Below, piece by piece: positions 47,393 through 60,079 of a DNA stretch of 64,000 bases. The notes below the pieces were generated by a model. That model ran no database searches. It was given only the letters and a program-made list of their open reading frames with translations, and was not told the origin of the DNA. Source of the stretch: Synchiropus splendidus (lineage: Eukaryota; Chordata; Actinopteri; Syngnathiformes; Callionymidae); contig NC_071336.1 of assembly GCF_027744825.2 (NCBI RefSeq), positions 18,632,501 to 18,696,500 of the forward strand. The letters run 5' to 3'. Both the position numbers and the translations under genes were made by a program. Within the stretch, counting starts at the first letter, position 1; the number at the start of each line of letters is the position of its first letter.

Positions 47393-50300
47393 TTTGATGA
47401 TGTTCTTTATTAGTGTTATAGCAGTGCTTTTCCAGAGTTTCAGATCATCCTTCCTGTAAATGTGTGGAGTGAGCATTGATCCCCACGTAAATATAGACTC
47501 AGTAAGCTGATCACAGGTCACATTTCTGGAGCCTTTTGTTTGTACTTCATAAGCACACTGTTTAACAGTGACTACAGCGCTTTATCAGAGGTAATGATGT
47601 AGTAAAACACTTTACGGTTCTCTTCCAAATGACAACAGAATCCATGAACTCACATTGGATTGCTTCATTGGTGGTATTCCTCAGACAGCTCAGAGTAAAC
47701 TAACTTCATTCCAAATGTTTCGGTGATTCAACCAAGCAAAGACTGACAAGCCTCTCTGACACGTTCTTCTTGACCTAACACAATCGTGGAAAAAATAGAA
47801 TAGACTTCACAGCTGCAGCTCCTTCATCATGCAGTTTTGACTGCGTCTTCACTCATCTGAGGAGCTGATAACATCACACTTGTGGGAAAAAATATAGTGT
47901 GAAATCGCAGCTCTGAAAAACGGAAGACAAGAGGAGCGAAAGCTTTGATCAATCAAGTTCTCTCTGTAAACGAAAACAAGTCATTTTCTTGAGTGTTGAC
48001 AGCAAAACACGAACACACACACTTAGAAGTAAAATACTCAAGAGTATCAGTACCAGATATGAACACAAACATTTCAAGCACAAATAAAAAGAAAATAAGC
48101 AGGAAAATCAAAACAACCCAAGTGGCAGCACAAACACTCCACATTTCAGAATATCGACTCCATACAAAAACACATTCTCCACTAAAAAAAAAACCCCCAA
48201 AATAAACATCCATTTCAGCGACAAACTGAGACTTGTATTTAAATGCACAGACCTAAATTAAGAACCGTCTCAACCTGAACTATTTGAGTGTATTCTTCAG
48301 AAAATAGTTGCGCCATGCCTCATTCAAATACTTTCAGCAACAGTATGTGGGAGTGAGGGTGAAGTTCTCAGACAGTCATGAATACATGAATATTCCCATC
48401 TTGCATCTATAGGAAAATAAATACAGTAAATAAATAAATACACTTTGAGGTTTTGTCTTCAATAAATTCTGTATTTTTTAATATTTGTTATTATATTTGG
48501 GTTCATTTAGATCATCCAGGAAATGTTTAGATTGATGATAGATAATATTTATTGCCATACAAAATGACAGTATTGTGGCATCAGTCATACACTTAAATAG
48601 CACTATTTCATTGTCAAGCTGCACGCTGAGAATATTCTTTCAATATTGATTAATTTCAAAGAACTGGTCACGTTTCCCATCTGGATTGCCAGGCATTTCT
48701 TCTTTTAAATAGCTTCCAAAAGGGGAATTGAATAATGCTGAACGAGCCTGTTTGACATGAAAGGAATATGCATTAGGGGAAACAACAAAACAAAACTACA
48801 GAGCACTGGACAACTTTAATTAAAAAAAAATGCTTGAGATAAACTTTTAATTTACCTTTTGAAGAAAAACAGCACTTAAATGTCGGATGCCTGGTTTAAA
48901 CATTAATTATGCTTAGAAAGAAACTGATGTTTGTTCAAGCGCTAATGAGCATCTCTCACCAACGTTGTTTACATGAGGAAAGACCTGGTTATGCAAGCTT
49001 GCTCCTTCACTCTTCAAGTTTGTTTTACATGTGAATCTCCACCCACAGGAACGTTAAAAATCTCCATTTTCCAATTCGAGCTCTTTGTACTCTCCCTGAC
49101 AGTGATGGTTACTTTGCCCTTTACCTTCGCCCTGAGGCAGGACAAGACATTTCTCTCCACATCAAGTGACAGAATCATTTGCTCAAGGATCAAAGACACG
49201 AATTACCCTGCACACCAAAGCAAAGTTAGACTGAATGAGAATGAAATTTGCCCTCTGGTCAGAGAGAATAAGCTTTGACTACATGATGCACTAATATTGT
49301 TTAAAATGAAATACTGTGTTGGAAAATTTGTTTCTTAGTTTTACAGATGAAAACAAGACAAGACATGACCAATGGTTGAGCCCTCAGATATACTCTGTTT
49401 GTGTCAGACTCATTTATTGTAAAATGTATTAGTGTGTCTTTTAACTTTGAGTGACATTGTTTTTCATTTGTGTTTATTTGCGTTGTCTGAATGTTGCAAC
49501 TTTTGGATTCGAAACGTAATTGTCAGTGAAATTTCATAATTTGTTCTTTAAATAAATAAACACAAGTTACATGTTACACTATCAAATGACACATGGATCA
49601 TATGAATTACTTGATAAATTGTGTGCCTATCCACACATCAGTCGCACACTCATCTGTCAGCACTTCTCTCAAGCTGTCAAAACAGTGATTCAGTCTTCCG
49701 TGCTTTTGTTTACTTCGCACATTTAACATGGATTCAACCCCTCGGATGATGTGCATGACCACCCAGGTGACACGGAGCCAATCTCCTCTGCTGCTCTCTC
49801 ATGAATAAAACAAGAAACGTTTGCAATCAATCTTATTTATAATAGTTTACCAATGGCCGTGGTCTGGTTTGCACAATCCTTGAAGACCATGAAATCGTGA
49901 CCTTTAAACGTTGATCAATTCATTGATCAATTCTCCAAGTGAATCAGTCACATGGTGTTGCAGTTTCTTCAGGGCCACTCTAACTTTTGACACATCTCTT
50001 ACTGATGTTACAGAGAATGTACCTGTGTTGTGGGAACACGTTGCTATTTTACTTGCTGGGTTTAAATAACTCCATTTATGTTGACAAAAACACAACAGCC
50101 ACTCTCTAAGATTGTACCTTTTGAAGAAAAGTAATGACCTTTTAACCGTAACTGTCCTTTAATATCTGCATTCTCTTCAATTTGACGCTTAATAAGAGAA
50201 TTATGGCTGAGCGCTGTTGCAGGTTGACTGCTAACGCTACACTTGACATCGTTTTATGATGCGATGGGCCATGTCTAATTGGACATGAGCATGATTATGA

Positions 50301-51321
50301 GCTGATGATTTGACTGTCTCAGCGCTGAGATCACTTAATGAAATTGGAGGATGTGAAAACTTAATTGAGGTGTCTGTAGTCCGACCATGAAGGGATATGT
50401 TTAAGTTCTTCCATTTACATTGCAGCTCCTTGGCAGCTGTTCTCATAGGGAGTGGCACAATCTTGTTTACAGAGTCAAGGCAACAATTCAAGTCAGTAGT
50501 AGCTGAAGCCTCCCCTCTGCTCTGTATGTCTTACCTGATGGGGCCTGTCATAGCCAGGGGCTGCTGCGGCTCCATTCAGCTGTTCTGTTATCACCCAATT
50601 CACAGATCTGTTTGATCAGATACTGTATCAGAAGAAATCATTTAAGATCCACTTATCTAGTGAATGGATCCGGACGGAGCCCTCTGTCCATGCTCTGCGT
50701 TCATTTCGTCCGTATTTCTGGACATTTCCGCAAAGCTTACAAATACGGCCCAAACAGAGCAGTACCACCAGAAACCATGGGGCAGTGTTGCTGTTACTAC
50801 CCAATAACAGCAGCAGCTCAAATGAGACACTAAGAAGACATAATGATGGCGGAAATTATCTGTCCTCCATTCAACGCTGCCACCGTTTTCATCTTAATAC
50901 TCAATAATTCTTCCACAGTCGTGATCTTTGTTTAGGCTGCTCCCCCGGTGGATATTATGGTGAACAGCAATACCAATACAAAGAATGCATCGAAGTACGT
51001 GATCAGTGATAGCAATATTGTTTGAAACGGATGGCTACAATTTCATACATGAGGGAGCATAGATGGGGCTTTAGAAAGCAGCCTCGGATCACATGCTTGC
51101 CTGAAGTTGCAGCACCTCCATAGATACACCAGTATTTAGACTGAAAAGAACGAAAAGACCACCCCTAGATTCTGCTCAGCCTTGCAGTCTCTCCAAGCTG
51201 TACAGTGTATGTACACTTCTTTGCCTTTCTCTCTCCTACTACATCCTTTTTAAATCATGCATTAAAAAAAAGGGTTCCTCTGACAGGCTCTAATCACGCT
51301 CTCTCTATTTTAAAGTAACTA

Positions 51322-51623
51322 CAAGTAACATCTGACTTACGACCGGGATCTGTTCCGACCAACCAGTCGTAAGTCAGATTGGACCTAAGTCAAATGCCAT
51401 TCAAAATAACAGAGGCGAGGGTTATAGGTACTACTGTAGTGGTAGATCGCTGTGTGTGAGAGCGAGATGCTGGGATACAGTGCTGCCATAACTGTCGTAC
51501 GCGATGCTACTTTGTGCTGCGGTGCCAGATATTGAACAAAAAAAAAAAAAAAATGAGCTGCTGGCCGTAGTTGTAAGTATGGGTGGACGTAAGTCGAGCA
51601 GGTCGTAAGTTGGATGTTCATTG
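51322..51623. mobile_element. Tigger/pogo-like MITE with TA target duplication
   Basis: A 302-bp element with inverted ends: AACATCTGACTTACGAC (51327-51343) pairs with GTCGTAAGTTGGATGTT (51602-51618) at 15 of 17 positions, and the outer bases extend the match. Flanking TA dinucleotides at 51320 and 51624 fit Tc1/mariner-superfamily insertion. Inner copies of the CGTAAGTC motif resemble Tigger-type ends. A long A run lies at about 51538-51553. No transposase is encoded, so it is non-autonomous. Confidence 0.75.
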
Positions 51624-52718
51624 TATAGCATCCATAGACTATGCCTTTCCACTTTTGAATACATCATTAAATCATGTTTGGGGGCGCCTATTGACAAGCC
51701 ACTACTGTAGATACACTCTCCAACCCCTGTGCAAGGGTTTGCAGCTCCTCTACCATGGTATCTAGTGTCACACTACATTCACATTTACCTTAAGATGCAA
51801 GTCCAAGTACAATAAAGTGTCATGGATTCTTTCTTCACCCCTGGAGAAGGCAATGAAATGTACCAGTGTGGTCATTAGAATTGTCGACAAAACATATTTT
51901 GTCAGAGTCGGAAAACGATGGAACGCAATGTAGTAAATGTAAAAATGTAGCTCTGTCAATGTTTAACAAAGAGAAATGACCATAAAAAACAAAACAAAAA
52001 CATATGGTTGATGTCCATAACCATTATGGGTTCAAGAAAAAAACAAAAGTACATATCCTGTGAGTCCAATAAATCTCAGTACTGCTGCTGTGTTTTTTGT
52101 TCTGACCATAAAAAAGTTATTTGTCTCAATGTAATAAATCTCTGTCACTGCTACTGTGTATGATCAATAACAGCGGTCGTGTCACAGAGGCACAGACGGC
52201 GCGCTGCACTGTGATCCATAAATATCACAAAGTCAACCTAGATCCTGCTGTTTGTCCAGAGGGCATCAACTGTGTGCAATCTAATTTTAGTGCCTTGAAC
52301 TCCTCCGTCTTGAAGTGACTGTAAATTTACACCTTTCATCCACTTGCTGAAGGAGTTGACTTCACTTCCACATATTGACCTCATACATTAATATTGATTG
52401 CGCTAAGAAGCACGACCATAAATATCTTAAAAAGCTTTATCAGGTTAGATCTCACCTCAAAGAATATCAATACGAACGTTGTGAGTTGAAATCCTGCCAC
52501 TATTTGTGCTGCACACAGGTCAATAAATCAGTGACTCGTAAACTGTAAACAAAGACTTTCATGAGGGTTTATGCCCACATATAAATACCAGGGTGCCAAA
52601 GACAAGGGAGTTTTAAATATGGAGACACAGTAAATTCTTTTTTTGAAGTTCTGTACTATTTTTTAACCATTTAGAGAGGTACTGACCACTGCAGAGGTGA
52701 ATGTGAAGGTGCGTGTGG

Positions 52719-52723
52719 ATTGG
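52719..52723 (-). promoter_or_regulatory. Inverted CCAAT box upstream of slc35g2 exon 1
   Basis: ATTGG inside GGATTGGCTA is an inverted CCAAT box about 140 bp before the GGA-rich start of the proposed slc35g2 leader exon. It is modest support for a promoter here. Confidence 0.35.
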
Positions 52724-52859
52724 CTAAATCCTGGAAATGCGGCTCATAAATTGTAGATTTATCAAAGTTGCTGCTAAATTGGTTTAGAATTGGTGGGGCT
52801 GTGGATGATGTCATGTCGACGCACATCCATTCAGACTTCTGGCCGATGACGAATGCGCG

Positions 52860-53188
52860 TATAGGTGGGGAACAGGGAGGAGGAGGAGGAGGAGGAGTGG
52901 ACCGCTGCCTTGCATCTCTCTCCGGCTTTCCCCCGCTTCTGCCCCTTCATCCTCATCCTCCAGCACAGCAGCCGCTTCAGCTTCCTCATCATCACCTTCC
53001 TCATCATCACTATAATCGGCGGCGTCTCCAGCAGCGCAGATCGAGGAGCTCCAGCAAGCGTCGCGCATTTTCAGTGGCTGCAGAGGGAGCATGGGGAAAT
53101 GGCAGTTGAAGAGAACCTACCCAAATCTTCATTTATGACACTCGTCTTGGATTTCGCCCCATTAAGGACTATTTAATAAAAACAAAAG
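52860..53188 (+). other. slc35g2: slc35g2 non-coding exon 1 (approximate 5' end)
   Basis: This block is GC-richer than its surroundings, begins near a (GGA)n run (about 52876-52898) and ends in a good donor (AAAAG then GTAAGA, intron from 53189). The next good acceptor on this strand, CATTCTCAG ending at 55558, lies 27 bp before the slc35g2 ATG, so splicing would give a normal leader. The transcription start is not defined by a TATA box. Short ATG-initiated frames in the exon would act as upstream ORFs if included. Confidence 0.5.
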
Positions 53189-55558
53189 GTAAGATGCCTT
53201 TTCACTCCCATGAAATATAAGCACAGCTTTGCGTTTAAAATGCATAGTTTTACATATGTGATTTCCAAATACCGCTTTGGATGAATTAAAACTACCTGAA
53301 TTATTACACGTGACAACGATATTACTCGGGGTTTTTTTTTAAACTAATCGTCTTTACATTTATCCACTTGTTTATTGTAAAAAGGTTCTTTATTTAAACC
53401 CATATTTATCTCGTCCATTTAGTCTATTTTCTTTTATTTAAAAACAAGAAACTGCATATTTAATAAGACGAAATGCAAATTTGAGGACTCCACCGCCTCC
53501 CTGTGGTTGAGTTCTGCGATGCAGTATGAAACCGTAATGATCAATATTAAATTCTTACATAGCCGTCCCGGTTGACATAACACATTTAACTTTTTCATTC
53601 TTTTTCATTTCATAATGTCATTTTTATTACCCAGCTCTTGAATGTTACGTCAGCACTTTGACGTTTGCTCTTTTTTTTTTATTATTTTCAAAGTGGCCCA
53701 CATTCATGCATATTCCCCGTGTGGTTTCCTGTTATGTAATTTCATCCCCATCAGACTGAATCAGCCTCAGAGTGTTTTCTTCTCGGCATGTATGAGCTTG
53801 CATGGGATTGCCTATATATAGCTGCAACACTGGGACACTTGGCATAAAAAGGTAAATGAGACCGGCTCTGCTTTGTCAGCGTGCATGCATGCATGAACGT
53901 CTGCACGTTGTCGACTTTAATATCCTTGTGGGCGGGGCCAACGCCCTCATAAACAAAATATATATTTATATATTGAAGCAGTCACTTTCTTTTATTTCCT
54001 TTCCCTCCACTGAAAACTCAATAAATTATATTTAAAAAGGAAGTTTCTGTATCTACTGATGTTGTGACACGGGCAGATTCTCATAACCAGGTTACATTCA
54101 TGCAACTCTTTCCATTCTATATTTCATCTTTCATATTTCAAGAGAGGCTAAATGAAGAATGAATCAATCCATACCATCTCAATCTTCAACAAACCTCTGC
54201 CCTCACCCTTCTCCCTTGAGCCAATCTGGTTATTTCATTGTGTCATAACTTGACAAGCTTAAATAACAAACCTGGAATAGGTACGACCCTGGGGCCACAA
54301 ACAGTCTGGATATAAGCGTCAGTGCAAAACTATGAAATTAATCATGTTGCACTGACAGCTGGGTAATAATATCCCTGCTGGAAGTCATTTCTTCATTTTT
54401 TTTCGTTACTGTTTGAACTCAACATATAACGTGAACATTCTTTCTTCAGTGTTTTTTCCCTTTGTTGTGTGAATCTTTTCAGATATTAACATTCATTCTG
54501 AAATGTGAAATTAACGTTCAATTATATTCTGTTATACTGTTTTATTATATTATATATATATTTGTATAGTCACCAAGTTCCTTAACGGTTAGTCGGCGTG
54601 TGACATGTGAAGGTTGACAGACACACCGTCATTCATTGTAGTGTTGTATATGATAGTAATAAAAAAATGTGCACATTGTTGTTAACACTTATGTAGCGTT
54701 AAATGTTGTTTTTAAACTTAATATTTGAACTTAAATTGTTGAAATGTTCCCATACTTTAAACGTGTTGGGTTGAGATGGACCTGGAGCCTCAGCCATTTT
54801 CCCTCTCAGCTGTGCACACGTGGAAGAGAGAGCGATGACGTCACAACTAGTGAACTCCTGAACAGATTTAATCCGTATAGTCGATTACAGTGGACTGTCG
54901 ACCAGTCGTCGCAGCCTATAAGGGATATATTTATGTTCAGTCCATGATACATTTTGCCCATAGTAGATTATCAGCATAAATTACTTCTGAGTTCTAAATG
55001 TCCCCATCAGATTGAGGTTTTTTTTTCTTCATTCCTTTCAGCCCCAAACAACAGTCACAGTATGTGATGTGGCGTCTGAGGGAATTAAACTGCACAATCC
55101 TGCCAAATACTGTGTTTTCGGTAATGCAAACACAAGAAACAACAGAGACAATAAGTGGCAATTACCACTGAGTCAGCTTGGCTTGTGCCGGGAATCATTT
55201 GTCATCCTTGATGTTAGTTCTTTGTTTCTTTGTCTCGCACTTTTGCAGGGTGTTCTTGGTTTGACTATGGTCAAATACCAGTAAGACTCAGTGTCTTGGA
55301 TCGCCCAAGTGTAGTCATGTAGACAGATAGCAAAGTCTTGCTTGCTTTCGAGGTCCAACCCTCATTTTTTTAAATAGACAGTCAACTGCCAAAAGCACTA
55401 ACTATGGGCGTGTTAACAGCTGTAGTAGCCTGGAGGAAGCTCATATGTTTTGCTTCTACTTCACACTCCATTGTACGATCATTGTGAGTCAAGATTATGA
55501 AGTTGAGCCATTTTACCATGTTCTGTTTTAACCTGTCAATTCTCTGCTTCATTCTCAG
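53189..55558 (+). other. slc35g2: slc35g2 5'-UTR intron
   Basis: A proposed 2.37-kb intron, AT-rich, with no coding exon seen. It holds a CACGTG E-box at 54817-54822 and a perfect palindromic CRE, TGACGTCA, at 54836-54843, close enough to form a composite element. GCATGCATGCATG occurs near 53882. Confidence 0.5.
54817..54843. promoter_or_regulatory. E-box plus full CRE cluster
   Basis: CACGTG (USF/MYC/CLOCK-type E-box) and TGACGTCA (full CREB/ATF site) lie 13 bp apart. Both are perfect palindromic consensus sites. The cluster could be an intronic enhancer or alternative promoter for slc35g2. Confidence 0.45.
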
Positions 55559-55585
55559 ATTATTCCTTTTGACTCTTAAGGAAAA

Positions 55586-56836
55586 ATGGATGTTTCCTCA
55601 TCCTCCATGCAGTACGGATCCAAAAAGCGGGTCAAGATACACCCGAACGCAGTGACTGTTAAGTACGCAACGCATTTCCCCCAGCCGGGCGACGAGGGCT
55701 ATGATGACGCTCCTTCTTTTGAGGATTTCGGTGCCTTTGCGGAGGCCAATTCGGGGAAGAGGCTTGTCTCAGACAGCAAAGGTGGAAGGACATTTTTTGG
55801 AACTATGGAAACCCAGCCAAAGCAGCCGAGTGTGCCCAAGGACAAGGGTGTTGGGGGTCAGCTGGCCAGCTTTGGGGAGGCGAATGTACTGGCCTCCAGG
55901 GTGACATGGATGGCCTTGTTTGGGGCGGCAGTGGCTCATGGCTGCGTGGCACTAATAACACGATTGGCAGCTGACCGCTCCAAAGTTCCCTCCCTCGAGC
56001 TCCTATTTATCCGTTCAGTCATTCAAGTGCTCTCCATCCTGGTGGTCTTCTACTACCACGAGTCACCCTTTGGTCCGAAGGGCTACAGGCTGCGTCTCTT
56101 CTTCTACGGTGTCTGCAATGTCATTTCAATCACTTGCGCCTACACGTCCTTCGCCATAGTACCACCCAGCAACGGCACCATCATGTGGCGGGCGTCCACG
56201 ACTGTCTTCAGTGCAATTCTGGCCTTCCTGCTGCTGGACGAGCGACTCGGGTACACAGATGTGGTCACTGTGGTGGGAAGCGTGTTCGGCCTGTGTCTGG
56301 TGATGGTTCCAAATGTTGCCGATGAGGAGAAATCCCGGCTGGGGTTTTGGAAAGAGGCTTTTGGCTACACAATGACAGTAATGGCCGGTTTGACTGCCGC
56401 CCTCTCTATGATCGTCTACAGAGCCATAAAGGAGCGTGTCAGCATGTGGACAGCACTCTTTACTTTTGGCTGGACGGGCACGGTTTGGGGCGCGTCCACA
56501 ATGTTTATCATGCAGGAGCCAATCATTCCTTTGGATGGGGAAACCTGGGGTTACTTAATAGGGATCTGCATCTGCTCTACTGTCGCGTTCCTGGGAGTTT
56601 ACTATGCTCTTAACAAATTCCACCCGGCCTTAGTAAGCACCGTGCAGCACCTGGAGATCGTGGTGGCCATGTTCCTCCAGCTCATCGTTCTGAGGATGAT
56701 CCCCTCTGTATATGATGTCATTGGAGGTCTGGTCATTATGGTCAGCGTCTTCACGCTGACTGGAGTCAAGCTGTACAGGGTGAGTCGGGCCATTCGACAA
56801 GATTACCAAGAAATACTAGACTCACCAATCAAATGA
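55586..56836 (+). CDS. slc35g2: SLC35G2 (TMEM22), EamA-type membrane protein
   Basis: Solute carrier 35 family member G2, a multispanning protein of the drug/metabolite transporter superfamily; its substrate is not established. The uninterrupted frame encodes 416 residues (human 412). Ten hydrophobic segments are visible at about 107-127, 138-157, 170-190, 198-217, 224-242, 259-278, 288-308, 319-340, 347-369 and 377-395, arranged as two EamA repeats. The cytosolic N-terminus carries the family motif KKRVKIHPN, and the C-terminus [12 protein letters not shown] matches mammalian SLC35G2, separating it from SLC35G1. Other hallmarks: [18 protein letters not shown] and [12 protein letters not shown]. 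The ATG has A at -3 and G at +4. A single coding exon is normal for this gene. No damage is seen. Confidence 0.97.
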   Translation: MDVSSSSMQYGSKKRVKIHPNAVTVKYATHFPQPGDEGYDDAPSFEDFGAFAEANSGKRLVSDSKGGRTFFGTMETQPKQPSVPKDKGVGGQLASFGEANVLASRVTWMALFGAAVAHGCVALITRLAADRSKVPSLELLFIRSVIQVLSILVVFYYHESPFGPKGYRLRLFFYGVCNVISITCAYTSFAIVPPSNGTIMWRASTTVFSAILAFLLLDERLGYTDVVTVVGSVFGLCLVMVPNVADEEKSRLGFWKEAFGYTMTVMAGLTAALSMIVYRAIKERVSMWTALFTFGWTGTVWGASTMFIMQEPIIPLDGETWGYLIGICICSTVAFLGVYYALNKFHPALVSTVQHLEIVVAMFLQLIVLRMIPSVYDVIGGLVIMVSVFTLTGVKLYRVSRAIRQDYQEILDSPIK

Positions 56837-57290
56837 GTATCTGTCTTCAGTCTGTCCGTAGGCACCGTTTGTGTGGGCTATCCTTGGCCCAGGCAACCAC
56901 ACAGAACATCCAATTGTTGCCAGCACATGTCCAGGTTCTGTTATAAGACTTAGTGTACAAGACAGGAGGAAACTCAAATAAGTTTAAATTGGGAAGTTAT
57001 ACCCACTGAAAAGCAAGCAAAAGATCGAAAAAAGTTTTAATTTTACAGAAATTTAAATGTGACAACAAACTCAATATGAGCAGTAAAATAAGCGTCTCAT
57101 GGTGTGAAATCTGGTCTTGCTCCTAACTCAACATTGACCCCCTTAAAGGTCATCCTCAGACACTGTCGTAAAATTCCGACATATCAGCAATATAGCATTT
57201 GACAAGTCTACTGGATGTTGGAAATTCTCAGGATAGAAGTTCAAGAGTTCCCCCGGTTAGAGTACCATCTTGAATCCACCATGAGGCATC

Positions 57291-57296
57291 AATAAA
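57291..57296 (+). terminator. slc35g2 candidate poly(A) signal
   Basis: AATAAA lies 455 bp after the slc35g2 stop codon, followed within 45 bp by TTGTCTGTTT. Another AATAAA near 57714 could end a longer transcript. Confidence 0.5.
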
Positions 57297-58741
57297 GCTC
57301 CCACTGGCAGAACCACCTACTTGTCTGTTTACATTGTCGCTAGGTTGTGCAATTTTAATGAATGTCTGGATCTTTATCGGGTTGATTTTGTATTGCTGTG
57401 TCGTTGCGATGAGTGCCAGTTGTGTAACTTCAGTCTTGGTATTTGTGAGTGGAAAAAAAAAAAACTCTAAAACAGCTACTCAGCCACAATCGCTTCAATG
57501 TTCAAGTGTATCAAACACCAAAAAAAAACCTGAACAAAAAAATGTTTTAAAATAGTGAATCGTTTTTGGCTCTGACTCTGGTTTTGTGAGTGGCAGTCTG
57601 TTTTATTTTTTATTTTTTTCTAAACAATGAGGTGTGTCTGGTGCACACTGCCATGTTTGTCACATGTGTTGATGTCAGCCAAGAACTCATTGAAAAACAT
57701 ACACGACACAAAAAAATAAAACAATATACCACATGAATGTTTTCAATACCTCTCTGCTTTTCTATTGTTGGTTCCATTCGATCACACTCGCAGAAATATT
57801 GGACGTTGTCATTGTCGTAAACCTGGGATTTTATGAAATTATTATTATTAATTTCTTTTTCTGGGAGACTCAGATACATCCCGTTCTTCTCATGCTTCAT
57901 CACATGAGTGGACTGTTTCAACTGGGTGTGTTTTATCCATTTATCACACCAATTTATGCTTGATCTAAAGACAATATGTATTTCGGTACCAGTCATCTTT
58001 TTCCTGGCCAATGGAGACAACATTACCCGTAATATCATCTGGTCTGCTGTTTTTTTCCTCTGTAGATAAATAAGAGGCAACTTGCTACATCTTCTTCATA
58101 GTCTCCATTCTACTCCCTTCACCTGACACATAGATAAGCTCACAAATGTAAGGGATTAAATGGAAACTTGACTGACAAAATGGCCATCTCACCTCAACTT
58201 CTGTGAGAAGCAGTAGCAGTTCCACTTTGAGTCTCCCCCAGATCCCAGAACTCACTCGATTCTGAACCTTCAACCTTACTAAGTTTATATACTTTTTTTA
58301 ATTTCAATTGAAATATACATAAATATGGCACAGATGTTTTTTAAGCAGGCCGGCACTTCTTAGATCCGAGTAACGACAGAACTTGAAACCTGCAACTGGC
58401 TGTTGTCGAACTGAGCGGATGGCATCTGCTTCTGTCCTCTGTATTTAAACATCAACACATACATGAGCAATAGCCTCTAGTAGCTTTGCCGTGTTCGATT
58501 AAAGTCTCAGGCTGTAAGAAGCCATCCTCTTCTACCCCTCTAGATGAATCACTGATGCACCAGCCACATTTTCTGCTCCATGTCGAAAAAGCTGCTGACA
58601 AGCCTATTTTCGAGGAATTCCCAGAGGGAAGTAAACAGCGCCAGGGTGAAAGCACATTATGGTAATGCAGCATGGATGCTAGAGGACAGACATGTTTGGT
58701 TGCTTGCACAACAGAATACACAAGTTTCTATCCCCTTCTGA

Positions 58742-58754
58742 CCAGCAGGGGGCA
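58742..58754 (+). promoter_or_regulatory. CTCF-like motif between slc35g2 and next gene
   Basis: CCAGCAGGGGGCA is a strong match to the CTCF core in forward orientation. It lies between slc35g2 and the promoter at 60.55 kb, a sensible place for an insulator. Confidence 0.5.
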
Positions 58755-59849
58755 ATAGAAACAATTGTAACAGGCAAATGATATGATTTATTAAAAAGCT
58801 TATTTTTACACTCTAAAAAATTGTATGTTTATTTTATGGCAGAAATTATGATTTAATCCATCGACCTCCAAGTTCTTTATACATCATTATTATTACAGTC
58901 TGAAGTCAGTCCACGCATGTTTGGCCACTAACCTGCGATAATTTCACTGACATAATAATATGAATCATGAATCACGAATCATCCCCCACTGTGCATCATA
59001 TTTAAAGTCAATATTAATCTCAGTCACCATTGCCATGCAGCTTTGAACTGTACATATAAGTAAATATCCATCAGCAAAATGAGGAAAATGTAAAAAGCAC
59101 TTGTAAAAAACTGTTGCAGACAAATGTGTGTGGGTGGCTGGAGGGGGCTTCTTAGTCCTACTTGTACTATATGACTTAAAGATGAGGATAAATATTTAAA
59201 AATAACTGGGTTCTGGTTAAGGTGAGCCATTTGTTTTGGATAGGTAGGTTTCGAGCGAGAGGCTGGGGAAAGCATTATGACGATGAGAAACCTCACATTG
59301 TCCCCACAACGTCAGAATTACAAGTGTGTGTGTTCTGGGTGGTTTGGCCAATCTGCGTGAGCAGGAAACACATTGCATCCTGCAGCAGACTGCATCAACC
59401 AGCAAGTTACTCCCTTCACCACTGACATTTCATGAAGGTGTCTTCAATTCCCAGAGGATGCTGCTCTTCATCTATTTGTGGCTGTTTTGGCTGACTGAGC
59501 ATTTGAGATTAATTATAGTAGATAGATAGTCAGTATGAGGTCATATAGTATGTCAAATGTATTGAATTTATTTCCAGAATTATGCTGTGTTGAGTAAAAC
59601 ATCAATTAGGGATGAATAAAAAGGTTTTGTATCAATATGACTGGTGTTTAAAATGCACTTTGTGATGAATAGAATTAAGTAAGTTAAAGTTAAAAAAAAA
59701 AGATGTTGATCTTCGCTACCAAGCATTAAGTGAATTCTAAAATTCATGAACAAATGTAAACAATTATCCTGCTTGCAGTTCATCAAAGGGGGAAAGAATA
59801 ATGACTATGGACTGAATAGGAATGCTAAACTGCGATGCTTGGTATAGTG

Positions 59850-60034
59850 GTGTTGTCAAGACCGTGACAAGACTTTGTTGGGACCAGAGCGAACAGAGAC
59901 CAAGACCAATGGTGGGGCTGAGGCCCAACTGAATGCACAACACACAAGCACAAGTCTATTACTCTGACTCCAAAAGAATCAGTCATATTCGGTCTCAGTA
60001 TGCTCTGGTCTTGACACGGTCTTTTCCACAACAC
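59850..60034. mobile_element. Probable MITE with inverted ends
   Basis: GTGTTGTCAAGACCGTG at 59850-59866 pairs, with a 3-bp gap, with CACGGTCTTTTCCACAACAC at 60015-60034. A second internal pair (GACCAGAG at 59882, CTCTGGTC at 60003) extends the fold-back. There is no coding capacity and I could not identify a target duplication. hAT-type ends are possible. Confidence 0.5.
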
Positions 60035-60079
60035 TGTCTAGAAGTTTCCTTTTTTCTTTATTTCATTCTATTTGCCATG

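Larger units (their letters stand above)
26500..52700. other. 26-kb intergenic region without recognised genes
   Basis: Open frames here reach 158-166 codons (37148-37624 minus, 39433-39933 plus), but none has a domain, signal peptide or splice context I recognise. I looked for continuations of known neighbours (TTC21A, XIRP1, WDR48, STAG1) and saw none. Contents: a GA-rich tract (about 27205-27246), degraded LINE fragments (28.65, 30.75-31.53, 41.69, 45.84 kb), a 22-bp tandem duplication (42464), an (AT)28 tract (47335) and a MITE (51322). Much of the rest is non-repetitive and could carry long-range regulatory DNA. Confidence 0.6.

Noticed and set aside
57610..58080. 156-codon minus-strand frame after slc35g2
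   Set aside because: Lies over the slc35g2 3' region, no recognised domain, probably chance.
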